From Galeruca laticollis (taxonomy: Eukaryota; Arthropoda; Insecta; Coleoptera; Chrysomelidae), in the NCBI GenBank assembly GCA_963921935.1, contig OY998176.1, forward strand, positions 47,207,813 through 47,271,812: a stretch of 64,000 nt of DNA, written 5' to 3'. This document shows, one piece after another, positions 11,297 through 21,933 of this stretch. Position numbers and translations under genes: made by a program. Below the pieces are notes generated by a model, which saw only the letters and a list, made by a program, of their open reading frames with translations, was not told the origin of the DNA and did no database searches. The number at the start of each line of letters is the position of its first letter. The stretch's first letter is position 1.

Positions 11297-12599
11297 TGTG
11301 TCTGAAAATTTTGGTAACGTATGGGTAACCTTTTTATTATTAATGTTACAGAAAATAGTTATTCAATACAAAAGTTTGCGTAAAACGCAAATATCAAAAT
11401 ATCAGATGTCAATTTTTTTCATTCGTATCTATAGGAGTTTGGTCAAAAAGTGTGAATGAAGTATCCTAGGATCCCAGGAAGTATGCAAAGTATGATTTGT
11501 GACAATATCGAAAACTTTGATCATGAAAAGTTGTTAGGAAGCGAAAACTATGTTTACCTTACCTCCTTTAAAAATTATATGGAAATCTTTAAATTACAAT
11601 TATTTGAGAGTCATTAGTAGAAATTAAAATATTTTTTAAGTAGGAAGATGTGGTTGTATAATATTAGAACAGTTTTCCATTCCGAACAACTTTTCATAAT
11701 AAAGTTTTCGATATTAATCGTTTTCGTGAATATTGACGCGGTTTATCTTGGTCACAGCAACAAATGGATGCAAGAACAAGATTTTTCAACGATTAAAGCT
11801 ATATTGTATTGCACACATCATGTTCAGTAAAATATTAGTAAAATAAGAAACTATAAAATACTTCATATGGGTCGACTAAAAAAATAATGATCATGCACTT
11901 CGTATTAAAATGGCAAATTGAACAAAAAATCTCGAATATTGGAGAGGAATTAGAACAAACCAACATTATTCACGTTTTTCCTAGTTATTCAAACTGATAA
12001 CCCAGGACAAACATCAGTAGGTACAAACTACTATACTGCATGCGTCTCCACAATAGGTCGTTTCTCAAATTTTTGTTGGTGGTTTTTCTTCTCCTTGTTC
12101 CATAGGTTTATATTTTGCTTCGGAATAATTTCACAACCATCTTGTTCTTTCGTGTTTATATTATTTTTTAATAAAATTAGCTTATAAATATTTTCCAAAT
12201 TCACAACCAATTTCCATTTCCTATATCTATTTGGTAGGCAACATGTCATAACGATTTCTTGAATCAATATTCCCAAAAAATTCTACAATTTCGTTGCTTA
12301 TGATTATTTTTATCTGTGTGTTTTTATGTTTTCTGTTTCTATCATTTTTTTCAATGTCATTCACAATGTTTACCGACTGGATGATGTTATCCGTTAGTTT
12401 TCAAATTTAATTTTCTCATTTTTATAGATTGGTTTCAAGCTTCAATTGTATTATTTTGATGATTTAGAGCTCAAGTTTTGGCTTGGGTTTTTTATGAGAT
12501 TATTAATATCTGTAATATCGTTCAATTCTAATTTATAGTTCTATAAAGATTACCAAAATTGGATCTCAAGTTTGTTAATTAATTATTTTTAATTTTCTT
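11293..12599. other. No recognisable gene
   Basis: AT-rich sequence with a few short open frames (for example 11648-11830 plus and 12031-12276 minus) that show no family features. Presumably intron or intergenic DNA of the CD36 gene. Confidence 0.5.
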
Positions 12600-13680
12600 A
12601 CATGTATAGACATTGAAATGCGCTCAATAACAGCATCATACTATTTGTAAATATTCTCAATCTTGCATATGAAGTTATTGTATGCCATTATATTCTTCGT
12701 TGGTCGTAGCTAGACACATATGCGAAATAAGATCTATTGCCGCCCTTGCCAATTTCTCGCAATTTACTTGCAAGTTCAGTTTTAGGATTATTATTGGTTC
12801 CATTGTTTCTGTTCATTGCAGTGGGTGCGGTAGTTTTGTTGTTGAATTTTGTGTTCCTCACAATTGTTGCTGCAACTTACTGCTTTTATTGGTATTTTGC
12901 GAGCATGTTTAGATTTGGCAGCGTTTTGTTGGTTTTTACTTAAACTGGATAAGTAACATACCTATAATCTGCTTTGACCTAGAACCATAGATTGGTGGAG
13001 GAGGAGTCTCTGTGTATTTTTGTGGACCTGTCGCATGGCTCACTTTGTTTATTGGTTTTGCCTTCTTTCATCCATACTGTACGTTGCAAAAAATAGGGCA
13101 AATATCTGCATTTAAGAGATGTTCGTCGTCGCAATTAGCGTATTTAGTTGGTGTAATTCGATTTTTTGGCCATTCTGCCTTGTAATTTTCCTCTACATAC
13201 TTGAAAAGCTCACTTCGGCGTTTTGTGGAGGATGAATTTCTTCGTTTAACCTGGTTTGTTCAACTTTGCTCCATTTGATTCATTCTATTTTCCGGAAATT
13301 GGTTCTTGTTGATGAGGTTGATTCTGTGAAGAACTGTCAGATTGTGAGTTTTGCGTGTCCTGTCCATTGATGTGATAGCTGGCGAATTGCTGCTACTGCC
13401 TCCTTCAGAACTATAACTATTTTTGTTTTGAATGATGGTGACTTCAGAGCAGCTCCTGGCTTCAGTTTGATGAATGTTAATTCCTACCTTTTTGTTTTAT
13501 TTATCATTTGTGCACTGCACTGCTTTTTTGCATGTTTTTCAGTTCTTGAGGTATTTGTTTTCTTGTAACTGATAATTATTCGCTTTTTGTTGTACTGCTG
13601 GTAAATAGTATCATCATGTCCTACCTTTCCCTCCATTAGTTGTGACTTAAGTAGTCTTAACGGTAACTTCCTTGACTCTA
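12600..13680 (-). pseudogene. LINE ORF1 (gag-like) remnant
   Basis: Read on the minus strand, several short blocks resemble the end of a non-LTR retrotransposon ORF1. These are a Lys/Arg/Ser-rich stretch, then a CANCDDEH-like and CPIF-like pattern near 13110-13080 (first Cys read as Tyr), then a Pro-rich tail (TETPPPPIYG, about 13010-12980). Many stops and shifts separate the blocks. No polymerase follows. A weak call made from motifs only. Confidence 0.4.
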
Positions 13681-13810
13681 TTGTTGTTCGATTTTCGTCA
13701 ACATCACCAAGCGACCATAAGTTTCTCGAATAACTGAAAAGTTTGTAAGGTATCCTCCACCGATATTTCGATACTCCTTTGGCATATACTATGTTTATAT
13801 TATAATTGTG

Positions 13811-14010
13811 TTAGTGTTTTAAATTAAACTCTCGGTTTCTAGTTAATACTACAATATAATAAAAATTGTTGAAAATTCTAAAAAATTGACAATTATTTCG
13901 ATAAATCAATATTGATTCATCGAAAGAATTGTCAATTTTTTAGAACTTTCAACAATTTTTATTATATTGTGGTATTAACTAGAAACCGTGGATTACATTT
14001 AAAACACTAA
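13811..14010. repeat. Foldback hairpin (MITE-like)
   Basis: Two arms of about 100 bases meet at 13910/13911 in the centre AATCAATATTGATT. The outer ends are TTAGTGTTTTAAAT on the left and its inverse on the right. Arms share AATTGTCAATTTTTTAGAA and TATTATATTGTAGTATTAACTAG-like blocks, with several mismatches. It ends about 70 bases before the acceptor of the first CD36 exon seen. Confidence 0.8.
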
Positions 14011-14082
14011 TATGAGTATATTCCACGAAGTAAGGGTCGAGACAGTTAATTTCATTATAATTGTGGTTTTATGAATTTTCAG

Positions 14083-14283
14083 TTTATCCATTCATTCTTA
14101 TACGATGCGCCATTCTTCATCAGATTTGGTGTCAATTTGATGATGAGACAGTTGAAATCTCCTCTATTCAAGACTGGGACTATACACGATTTTCTATGGA
14201 ATATAAGTGACCCAATTCTGGAAACTTCGCAGCAGATCGCCCCCTCCCTAGTTCGAACAAAAAATGTCGGATTTCTCAACAGG
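14083..14283 (+). CDS. CD36-family scavenger receptor, internal exon A
   Basis: The acceptor is ATGAATTTTCAG (ends 14082) and the donor AGG|GTAAGT. The exon is 201 bases, phase 0 at both ends. The peptide has a hydrophobic-amphipathic start, then TGTIHDFLWNISDPILE, matching the conserved 'HEFLWGYEDPLL' stretch of the CD36 ectodomain, and KNVGFLNR at its end, matching the family 'GLL' stretch. CD36 proteins are two-pass membrane receptors for lipids, lipoproteins or pheromones with a large extracellular loop. The subfamily (croquemort-like, SCRB or SNMP) cannot be set from this part. I did not find the upstream exons that should hold the first membrane segment. Confidence 0.85.
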
Positions 14284-15038
14284 GTAAGTAAAAACTTTTT
14301 ATTCATGAATAATTAATATATTTGTTTATCAAGAAATTGCCTATAAACATATAAATCTACAGGGTAGCGAGAAAGAAATTTTATTAAAATCGAATGATGT
14401 GGACGCATGGACATGAGACGCATCGTTTTTAAACACAATACATTGAAAAAAATATCAACTACACTAAACAGGACACAATTCAAATATTCTTTACAACGGG
14501 AGCTCAATGTATTGGTTTTGTATCAGTTAAAAAGGTTTTTCTACAACTACTATGAAAAGTAGCTTAGTTAATTTCAAAACCATACATTGCGCATACAATT
14601 TTTCTCACGGCATTGCCCACACCACATACATTTATATGGAGCATCAAAAAATATAGAGAAAAACTTACTTGGCTACTGTTTAGCTTTAAATAGTTACCGC
14701 AACTGTCAGACTATAGATGTTTCTTAAATTTTTACTTGTAATATTTAAATTTTTGCAGTATAGTTTGCAATACCTGGGCAAAAGTACTTTTCTCACTGGA
14801 ATTCATTCATTGACCCAGCACACGCCTTCAGCACAATCCTTTCGGTTGATGTAATATGCGGAATAGCATTTTTATTATTTCAATTACGAAACTAAATATA
14901 TTTAATTGTTAATCGTTTATATTCAGTCAGATGTTTAATTCTTGTAATACTAGTCGTATATAAAATTGTTACTTTTATTTTGTGAAATTTTGTATTCATA
15001 AAATCAAGTAGTTTTAAAAAAATAATGTTTCCTGTGAG
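14284..15038. other. Intron start, nothing recognised
   Basis: AT-rich. It may include the LTR of the gypsy remnant that follows, since a serine-type primer site starts at about 15039, but I could not find a second LTR copy to prove it. Confidence 0.4.
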
Positions 15039-15926
15039 TGGCGTAGTCAGTAGTATTTTTGTCAGGGACATCGAGGAAAACCGTGAATGTCAACTCTTTA
15101 AACGGAAAGCCCAGCCCATGGTCGAAGTTTCCGTTCCCATGTAGTCCATCGAGGAAGCCGATGACAGAATACTACGATGGGCAGCAAAGAAGCTCATATG
15201 GGGTAAATAGTTCTGTTTGCCACACTCCTCTTCAAACTGCGAATTCTTCGGGATATTGACAATTGTGAAGTGTAATATTCAATTAATAGTTTTAAATGGT
15301 TAACTATAATGTTTTAGATATGAATTTTCAATCAATAATTCCTAATTCGAATAGAAATATTAACAAATTGTCGTTTTATAGAATCATCTAAATCTATTCT
15401 ACCTCATTATGTGGACACAAAGAATCCAAATAATTTTCAAAATGATCTAAATGGTATATTGTATAAATTAAACGTCAAAGCCGAAGAAGTAGTTAGGCGA
15501 TTCCAGCATTTTCAACAAATGTCACAACAACACTTCCAACCAACAAATAACTTCACATCCCAGTTTCCCTTGGGGCCGGTTCAAGTACAACGACACCCAA
15601 ATCCACCGAACACCAGTTATCCAACAAATTCTCAAGTTTTTGGTAAAACTGCTAATGTTTGGAGACCCAATCCAAACAACAATTATCAATCTAAACCTAC
15701 AGCTATGTCTGTACCCACCATAAATAAAAGACGTCCATTCCGAAATCATAATAACCGTCAAAACTTCCAGAAAATTCTGAAAAACTCTGACGAGATAAAT
15801 TACGAAGACAATTTCGAAAATGGAGACGAAGACAATTTCGAAAATGAAGACGAAGACAATGTTGAAAATAATGTTGTCATTAATCTATTGTACAGACAGA
15901 TGGGTTACTCTTCCTTCTGGAGGTAG
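15039..15926 (+). mobile_element. Ty3/gypsy fragment: primer site and gag
   Basis: At about 15039-15057 TGGCGTAGTCAGTAGTATT resembles the serine-tRNA primer site used by many insect gypsy elements (TGGCGCAGTCGGTAG). The next 350 bases are a degraded leader or gag start. The gag C-terminal part is open at 15411-15926. No protease or polymerase follows: the homology ends at 15926. Confidence 0.7.
15411..15926 (+). pseudogene. Gypsy gag C-terminal part
   Basis: 171 residues. The start (DTKNPNNFQ) and the central SQVFGKTANVWRPNP and KPTAMSVPT blocks match the gag type of insect gypsy elements that lack zinc knuckles, with a Gln/Asn-rich spacer between. The tail is an acidic Asn/Asp/Glu-rich run (DNFENGDEDNFENEDED) as usual for this group. 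The N-terminal capsid part is missing or unrecognisable and the frame ends shortly after the acidic tail, so only a fragment remains. Confidence 0.75.
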
Positions 15927-17465
15927 TGAGAGCCTCTAGATGGGGGTGAGGACGGTGATAGGGTGACAGAATATTAATATTACATAACCTTGATACAGAA
16001 TAAAGCACCTAATCCTGCAGCGTTGAACATTATGTTTCAAACAAATAAATAACCTATAATTAATGACAACAATTTTCATCTCTAATACCTGACGACCTGT
16101 ACTAAAAGTATTTTGTAGAATTCATATTGCATTAAAAATACCTACAATAATTCTTTATAAATAAAAATGTAAGACCTTAAACAAGTTATAACTCACAGTA
16201 AGTACCCTTGATAATGGAAATAAACATTTTCGAAACGTTGGGTAGTAAAAAATAGTTTTAATAGCCCACCACTTAGATGGAATCCCTAAGAATTTGTTAT
16301 TGTTTAGTTTTATATATAGTTACATATATATAGTTTATTTAAGATAAAAAGACGATGACGTTGCAAAACAAAATATTGTGATGTTGCCAAGCTGTAGTTT
16401 TTTCCTTTACTTAACGAAAACTAGAAAAGTCAATCTGATGTTAGATTGACAGTTCTTCTGTAAGTCCTTATACCTTATTCTATGCTCTATATAGAACCAT
16501 CTTCAAGAGCACTGCAAGAGTTTACGCTAAAAGGAATCAATACAAGCTGTAATCATCTTCATGCAAATTTAAATATTATTTCTTTATAAAATATCTATTA
16601 TATTTATTACAATAAAAATAGAATGAAAAAGAAAAATATAGATACACAAAATAAAATTTTGTTACAAGATATAAAAATAAAAAATCTCCAATTTTATCAG
16701 TATTATTTATGTAGAGATACTGTGTTCGTTGTTTTAATTTGTGTATTATAAAATAACTGTACCTAGTGGAAATTACTTTACCTGTTCATTTACTAATCCA
16801 TTAAAATCTACTACAAATAACTTCCACTTTTCATTTCTTCACTCACTCAGTTTTTGTAAGATATATCTGGATCCACCCTGTATGCAAAGTCCTCGAAGGT
16901 TATTTCGACGATAACAATAACAAAAAGCTGATAAGAGAGTTTAAATATAAACAATATAATATGTGTATCAAGTAAAAGGGGAGGACGAGGAGGGCGCGAG
17001 AGGCAGGTAGTCTTCGACAAATCATTCGATATGAAAGATAGAATAAGAGGTGGCTCTACGTTTTACGATAAATATAGTTATTGAATATAATAGGATTTTA
17101 TTTTTATTAGTTCTTACATTTTTGTCTAAAGACTACGTTATAACAGAGGATATAGCTATTCTGTGATGTCACTTTCCTAGAGATCATCCCCACTTCGCTT
17201 CTCGTTTCACGTCGTTCACCACTCAATCCATAAATTGATATTGACTTCATAACAAATCGAATTTATGAATGACTGGTTGGGGATGTGGCGGCTGCAGAAC
17301 GATAATCTGATGACAACCGTTATATTTCTTGTAAATATATTGCGAGTAAGATTGGGTTACGTACAGTTCGAATACATTCTGGATAATAACTATAGATAAT
17401 CATGTACTTGTTCATTCATTGAATACATTCGTACAGAATCATCATCTGGAGAAAATAAGTGGCGT
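15927..17465. other. Intronic sequence, nothing recognised
   Basis: AT-rich, no coding region I can support. A G-rich patch at 16979-17010 and short repeats stand out but match nothing I know. Confidence 0.4.
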
Positions 17466-17613
17466 AGACGAACTAGATTATTGGAGTGGACTGTTGTGTT
17501 TGTCATTCACTGATACACCAAAAGTTTTGTTGTTCCGTTTCACTTCGATTAGGCTGTGGAAAGAAGGACCAGTCGTAATTTTAAGTAATGTTTAATTAAA
17601 AACACTTAAGTAC
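17466..17613 (-). mobile_element. BEL leader piece (outer copy, left half)
   Basis: Near-identical to 36628-36777, the 5' leader of the BEL element at 33282-37565: both hold ACTAGATTATTGGAGTGG, CACCAAAAGTTTTGTTGTT and TTTCACTTCGATTAGG. It ends in GTAC at 17610-17613. The missing continuation (GACAGTATTAACAAC) is found at 27784, after a 10.2-kb insertion. Confidence 0.8.
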
Positions 17614-17839
17614 AGCGCAACAGAAGTAGCTTGGCGGTCGAAGGTCACAAAATCTGCGCACAACGAAATCATTCGAATAACGATCCGACCAGCGACGACG
17701 AAATTTTCAGTAACCGTGAGTGTCAAGTACAATCGGAGGAAGAAGTTTACGAATGTGAAGTATATTCAGCCGAATATTTGTTATTTTAGTAGTCTAGTGT
17801 CCAGCGTTTCCAAAAAACTTGAATTTGATAACATTTGTT

Positions 17840-18821
17840 CCAGAATGGGCTGAAAAGAAATGTCTTTTTCAGGGTAAGCGGTAAGAACAGATCCGGTAAG
17901 AAAATGACCCGGAGTCAAGGGTTGTAAATCCTGATGGTCAGTTGACAAGGGGAACAGAGGCCTGGAGTTGAGTATTGCCTCGATTTGAGATAGAATTGTG
18001 GAAAATTGCTCGTACGTTAATTGAGAATTGCCTACGATCCGATGGAGATGATGTTTAGCACTTTTAAGTCTTTCAACCGATGTGCTGCTCCAACAAAATT
18101 AGTGCCGGTATCGCAGCAAACAACGGTAGGATTTCCTCTACGAGCTATAAACCGTTTGAGCGAGGCTAAGAATTAATCAGTAGAGAGGTCTGAAACTAAT
18201 TCGATGTGTATAGCTTTGGTTACCATACATACAAAAAAGGCTAAATAAGTTTTATACAGAGGAGCCTTACGCAGAGGGCCTAACTAAAAAATAACCTCCG
18301 AAATCTATTTCGACTTTTTGAAAAGACCGGGAAATTGTGATGCGATCTTTAGGCAGGTCCAACATAATTTATTGGGCTGCTTGTGAACTGAATCGGTGAC
18401 AAATGAGACATCTACGGATAATTCATTTGGATTCGCGTAAACCGTCTAAAGGCCAATATCGTAAGCGTATGTTAGAAAGAACATTTTGTACTTCACTGTG
18501 ACCTAGCCGGTTGTGTTCAAATTTAAGAAGAAGAGATACCACATGATTCTTGGATGGCAAAAGAATAGGATGTTTTTGAACGAACGGAATGGGTGTGTGA
18601 GTCAATCGACCACCTACACGTAGGAACCCATCGGAATCTACAAACGGGTGAAGTGAAAGAATTTGTTTGTTTTCAATTGGTCTGGAAAGAGAGATTGCTT
18701 TCATTTCTGATTCGAAATCTTTACTTTGGATAATTTTAAGAATAAAATTGTGAGATTTTTCAAGCTCATTGACTTGCATATGTAGCCTTTGAGTTGTGAA
18801 CGAATCTAAAGATGTACGCAA
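17840..18821 (-). pseudogene. BEL/Pao integrase region, broken
   Basis: At 18821-18423 the zinc-binding N-terminal region of a BEL integrase is open (LHPFVDSDGFLRVGGRL, then KHPILLPSKNHV and HNRLGHS). The integrase core follows downstream with stops, and near 17940-17840 the C-terminal LTPGHFLTGS motif typical of BEL integrases can be read. The protein would insert the element's cDNA. Stops and frameshifts through 18420-17900 show that it is dead. A closer match to the BEL copy at 34.1-35.3 kb than to gypsy supports the class. Confidence 0.75.
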
Positions 18822-19021
18822 CTGTTCTTTTTAACCTTTGAAATGAAGAGAACTTGGAAAAAAGTTTTGCTCTGATCTGGAGGATTAGGGACGGGAGAAA
18901 AGATATTGAGTGATTTGAAATCGATGTTTGGGTCTTTCAGAAATTCTGGGCCATAAAACTAAAATGAGAAGTCTTTATATCCGAATTTACCACGAGATAA
19001 CATGTCTGCGGGATCAAGCGC

Positions 19022-19236
19022 TCAGCTAATGTGTCTCCAATGACAGTTTGGAGTCATCTCTTGAATTTGAGAATTTCTGTTGCTTACAAAGGTTGTCCAA
19101 CGAGAAGGAGTACTGTTAACCAATGTTAATGCAATTGCGGAATCGGTCCATAAATTAACTGAATCTATAATAAATTTATTTTCAAATACTTGTAAATTCT
19201 TCTTAGTTAGTTTCGACAAAAGTAATATGGGATTAA
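19022..19236 (-). pseudogene. BEL RNase H fragment
   Basis: Contains NLWTDSAIALTLVNS with the catalytic Asp of RNase H, then PSRWTTFVSNRNSQIQE, the usual BEL stretch after it, ending in WRHI. It belongs to the same body as the integrase downstream. Its upstream half (PQLE end) lies at 20077-20110 beyond an 824-bp insertion. Confidence 0.75.
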
Positions 19237-19244
19237 GTTCTAAC

Positions 19245-20068
19245 CTCAAATTAACAAATAAAATAGATATGTTTGTTTTGAATTCTTCCTGTCCCAAACA
19301 TTGAGTCACATTCTAAGCTCACTTGCGGGATACTTCCACTGCTTTGTCATATTTCATATTTACAAATCGTCTTTAGTTGCGTGAAAAAAGAAATTAGACG
19401 TTAATTTGAAAATTTGTTAAAAAGTTATGCAAATAAAAAATGTCATACTAATTTCTGCATTTGAGTCACATCTTTTAAAATTAATTAATAATACTTGAAT
19501 TTTATTTAATAAAGGCATATTCTTATATAAATTTCAAACAAGAATTTATTGTATCCTTAGATACCTTTATGGTTATAACTAAAAGTGGCAACATTGCTCA
19601 AGATTTCAGTACCTGATAATGTGTCAATAGTAATCTATTTAGTAGTTTTGTCCTTGTTTAATTAGCATATAAAGAGAGATGCAAATATGGTCAGAGTGTG
19701 ATCGACGATCATTTTAAAAACGCCGTAGTATTGTAGTAAATAATGTCAAACGTGGTTTGTTTGTACGAGCGCCATTACGGCTAGAGAGTAAACATTCAGT
19801 TCTTCCGTTTTGATGTGTTTTTCAAGACTTTTTAGTGTGAAAATGACTTTTAAGTTAATTAATTTAATGTTTTCGGATTATCATGGTTCGTCGGTGCCAA
19901 GTTTGTCAGGAAAACAGCCGAAATTAGTAATGCCATGTATCTACAATACCATCCCCACTTTTTGTAATTCATTCATTACTTCACTACTGGCGTGGCGTTT
20001 AGAATTGTTGGCCGCAAAAATAAACGTGTTTATGAATGAATAGCCCTCTCTATGTTTATTACTCTAAG
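19245..20068. mobile_element. 824-bp insertion with 8-bp target duplication
   Basis: GTTCTAAC stands at 19237-19244 and 20069-20076. Dropping one copy and the 824 bases between rejoins the BEL polymerase frame (PQLE with LNPILL). I see no clear terminal inverted repeats and no convincing gene inside (one 77-residue frame at 19810-20043 without family features). An 8-bp duplication would suit a hAT- or P-type element or a derivative of one; a retrocopy is possible too. Confidence 0.6.
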
Positions 20069-20127
20069 GTTCTAACTGAGGGATAGTTCTGGTTTTTCGT
20101 AAGGGTGCAACACGAGATTTTGAAGTG

Positions 20128-21138
20128 ACTATAGAGCAATGGGTGGAATTATCCGAATAAATTGAGCGAATGTAAATATTACAAGCAAAAGCTTCTTGAG
20201 AAGCATCCGAAAATCCGTGAAGTTCAATTTTCACTATCTCTTTTGTGCGAAGTCATCAAAAGTTCGGGATTGAAAAGAATGAATATTCATTTTCTGAGGG
20301 AGAAAACTGGGCTTTCGAACACCCATTGCACCTCCTGCGTGAACTATTAATAATCTTGGCCCTCTTGATACTTTTTCCAAAAAGCCATCATTTGATTTAT
20401 TCTGCCAACTTTTCTTAACAGTGTGAGTTGTATGTAAATACGTCTCGTCCATATAGACTATGGGTCTATTTTGATTGCGAAAGATTTAAATATTGTATAG
20501 TAATTAATTCGGAGATTTCGGATGTCAAATATTTCCATTAACACTATTTGTAATAATTTTTCTCCATTTATAACCAATCTTATGGACTTTCAGCTTCAAG
20601 GTCTCTTGGCATCCCGTAGCCAGTATCCTCACAAAAGTTCCTACGATCTCTCGCATGCATGGCGTTCTCTTTTCAATGAGATGAAAATTATTAATGATTT
20701 TCCTTAGTATGGCTCGATCATAATCATCTAGGGTAACCTGGAAGAAAAAATGAGTTGAAAAATTCTAAGTTCGCTGCTTTAAGGGGTGTATCATATTGGA
20801 CAACACCTCGGTGTCGTTACAATTTGAATTGTCTGATTTGCAAATAATATGCTTACCTTCGTATGTTCGATTTTCCATTTCTTATTTGGTATTGAAAATT
20901 CAGCTTTTTCGCCGTCTTTTATATCCATAGTCTCCCTTCTAATACGTTGTATTGCGCGAACACTGACTCCGGTTGCCTTCGCAACACGTTCTTGAACATT
21001 AATAATAGGGATCGAAATTCCTGAATCAGCCTCTTCTTGCATACATTTATATACAGAACTAATTATCTCACGACGAGCAATGGATGGAATTATCTGAATA
21101 AATTGAGCAAATGTAAATATTACAAGCAAAAGCCTCTT
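20128..21138 (-). pseudogene. Tc1/mariner-like transposase, scrambled
   Basis: The N-terminal helix-turn-helix part is open at 21129-20791 (IARREIISSVYKCMQEE, then VQERVAKATGVSVRAIQRI). A conserved middle part (LDDYDRAILRKII... ETLKL) lies at about 20745-20560. The catalytic start MDETYLHTTHTVKKSW with the first Asp, and GPRLLIVHAGG, are at 20452-20330. Frame breaks occur between the blocks and the rest of the catalytic domain is missing. About 60 bases of the 5' end are repeated directly at 20128-20193, and 37 bases again at 21375-21413, so this is a mosaic. Confidence 0.75.
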
Positions 21139-21139
21139 G

Positions 21140-21372
21140 TTAAAAATAAATGAAGGGGAATTTTTAAATTTTTAACTCGTAAGATTGTTCTTGGAAAATT
21201 GTTCCATTCTTTATTAATATGTGGGTCTTTTATTTCCTCATCCCATTCCAGTTTCTGTAACCATATCTTTTGGATTATCAGTTTACCCTTAACTATAATA
21301 GGGTTGATAAGACCTAACGGGTCAAAACATTGACATAAATGCGATAGAATTGTTTGTTTTGTTCTTTTTGTT
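21140..21372 (-). pseudogene. BEL polymerase fragment (A17-type region)
   Basis: On the minus strand it carries the conserved 'CFDPLGLINPIIVKGK' stretch (about 21350-21280) and a Trp-rich LEWDEEI block found between RT and RNase H of BEL/Pao elements. The same region of the other copy is at 36611-36400. It is part of the BEL body inside the 10.2-kb unit. Confidence 0.7.
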
Positions 21373-21933
21373 CTTGCATAAATTTCTATACAGAATTAAT
21401 TATCTCACGACTTTGGCTTATTTCTTACCATACTTTTGGGCACCATTTTTAAGTAGCCTAAAAATAAATTTTTCGCAAATTAATAATAGATCCTATGACA
21501 ATTTTAACTATCAATAATAAGATATAATGGTTTTAAAAGAAAATTCTCATACTTGATAAAAGATACACAAACTCTCCTTTGCAACGTACCGAGTTTATTG
21601 TTCTTATGATTATTGCTACACTAAACTAACTATTTACTGCTATAAAGGTAAGCGCGCATTTGTACGTATCGGTCGCAACTGACGCATCGGACGAATCGTA
21701 TTATTTTTGTCATCATCGCACATTACATTCGGTCTAATCGGATTTGCTAGCCGTATTTTTATTTAGTGCAATCAAAAAAGCAGGATAGTACACATTATTT
21801 CTCTTCACGTTTGTTTTTGAGGTCTAAAATGAGCAATTATGATGAAGAAATATTTGCAATTACATGTGCATTTGAAGCTGAAGAAAAAAGGGAGCAAAAA
21901 AGAAAAAAGCGAATTTGGATCCATGATATAAAT

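Noticed and set aside
10351..11328. Several 68-213-residue frames with shared peptides
   Set aside because: They repeat with the 350-bp tandem units and inverted copies, contain no family features, and one runs into a TA repeat.
19810..20043. 77-residue frame in the 824-bp insertion as a THAP-type or other DNA-binding protein
   Set aside because: I looked for the Cys-x-Cys...Cys-x2-His pattern expected of a THAP domain and could not find it.
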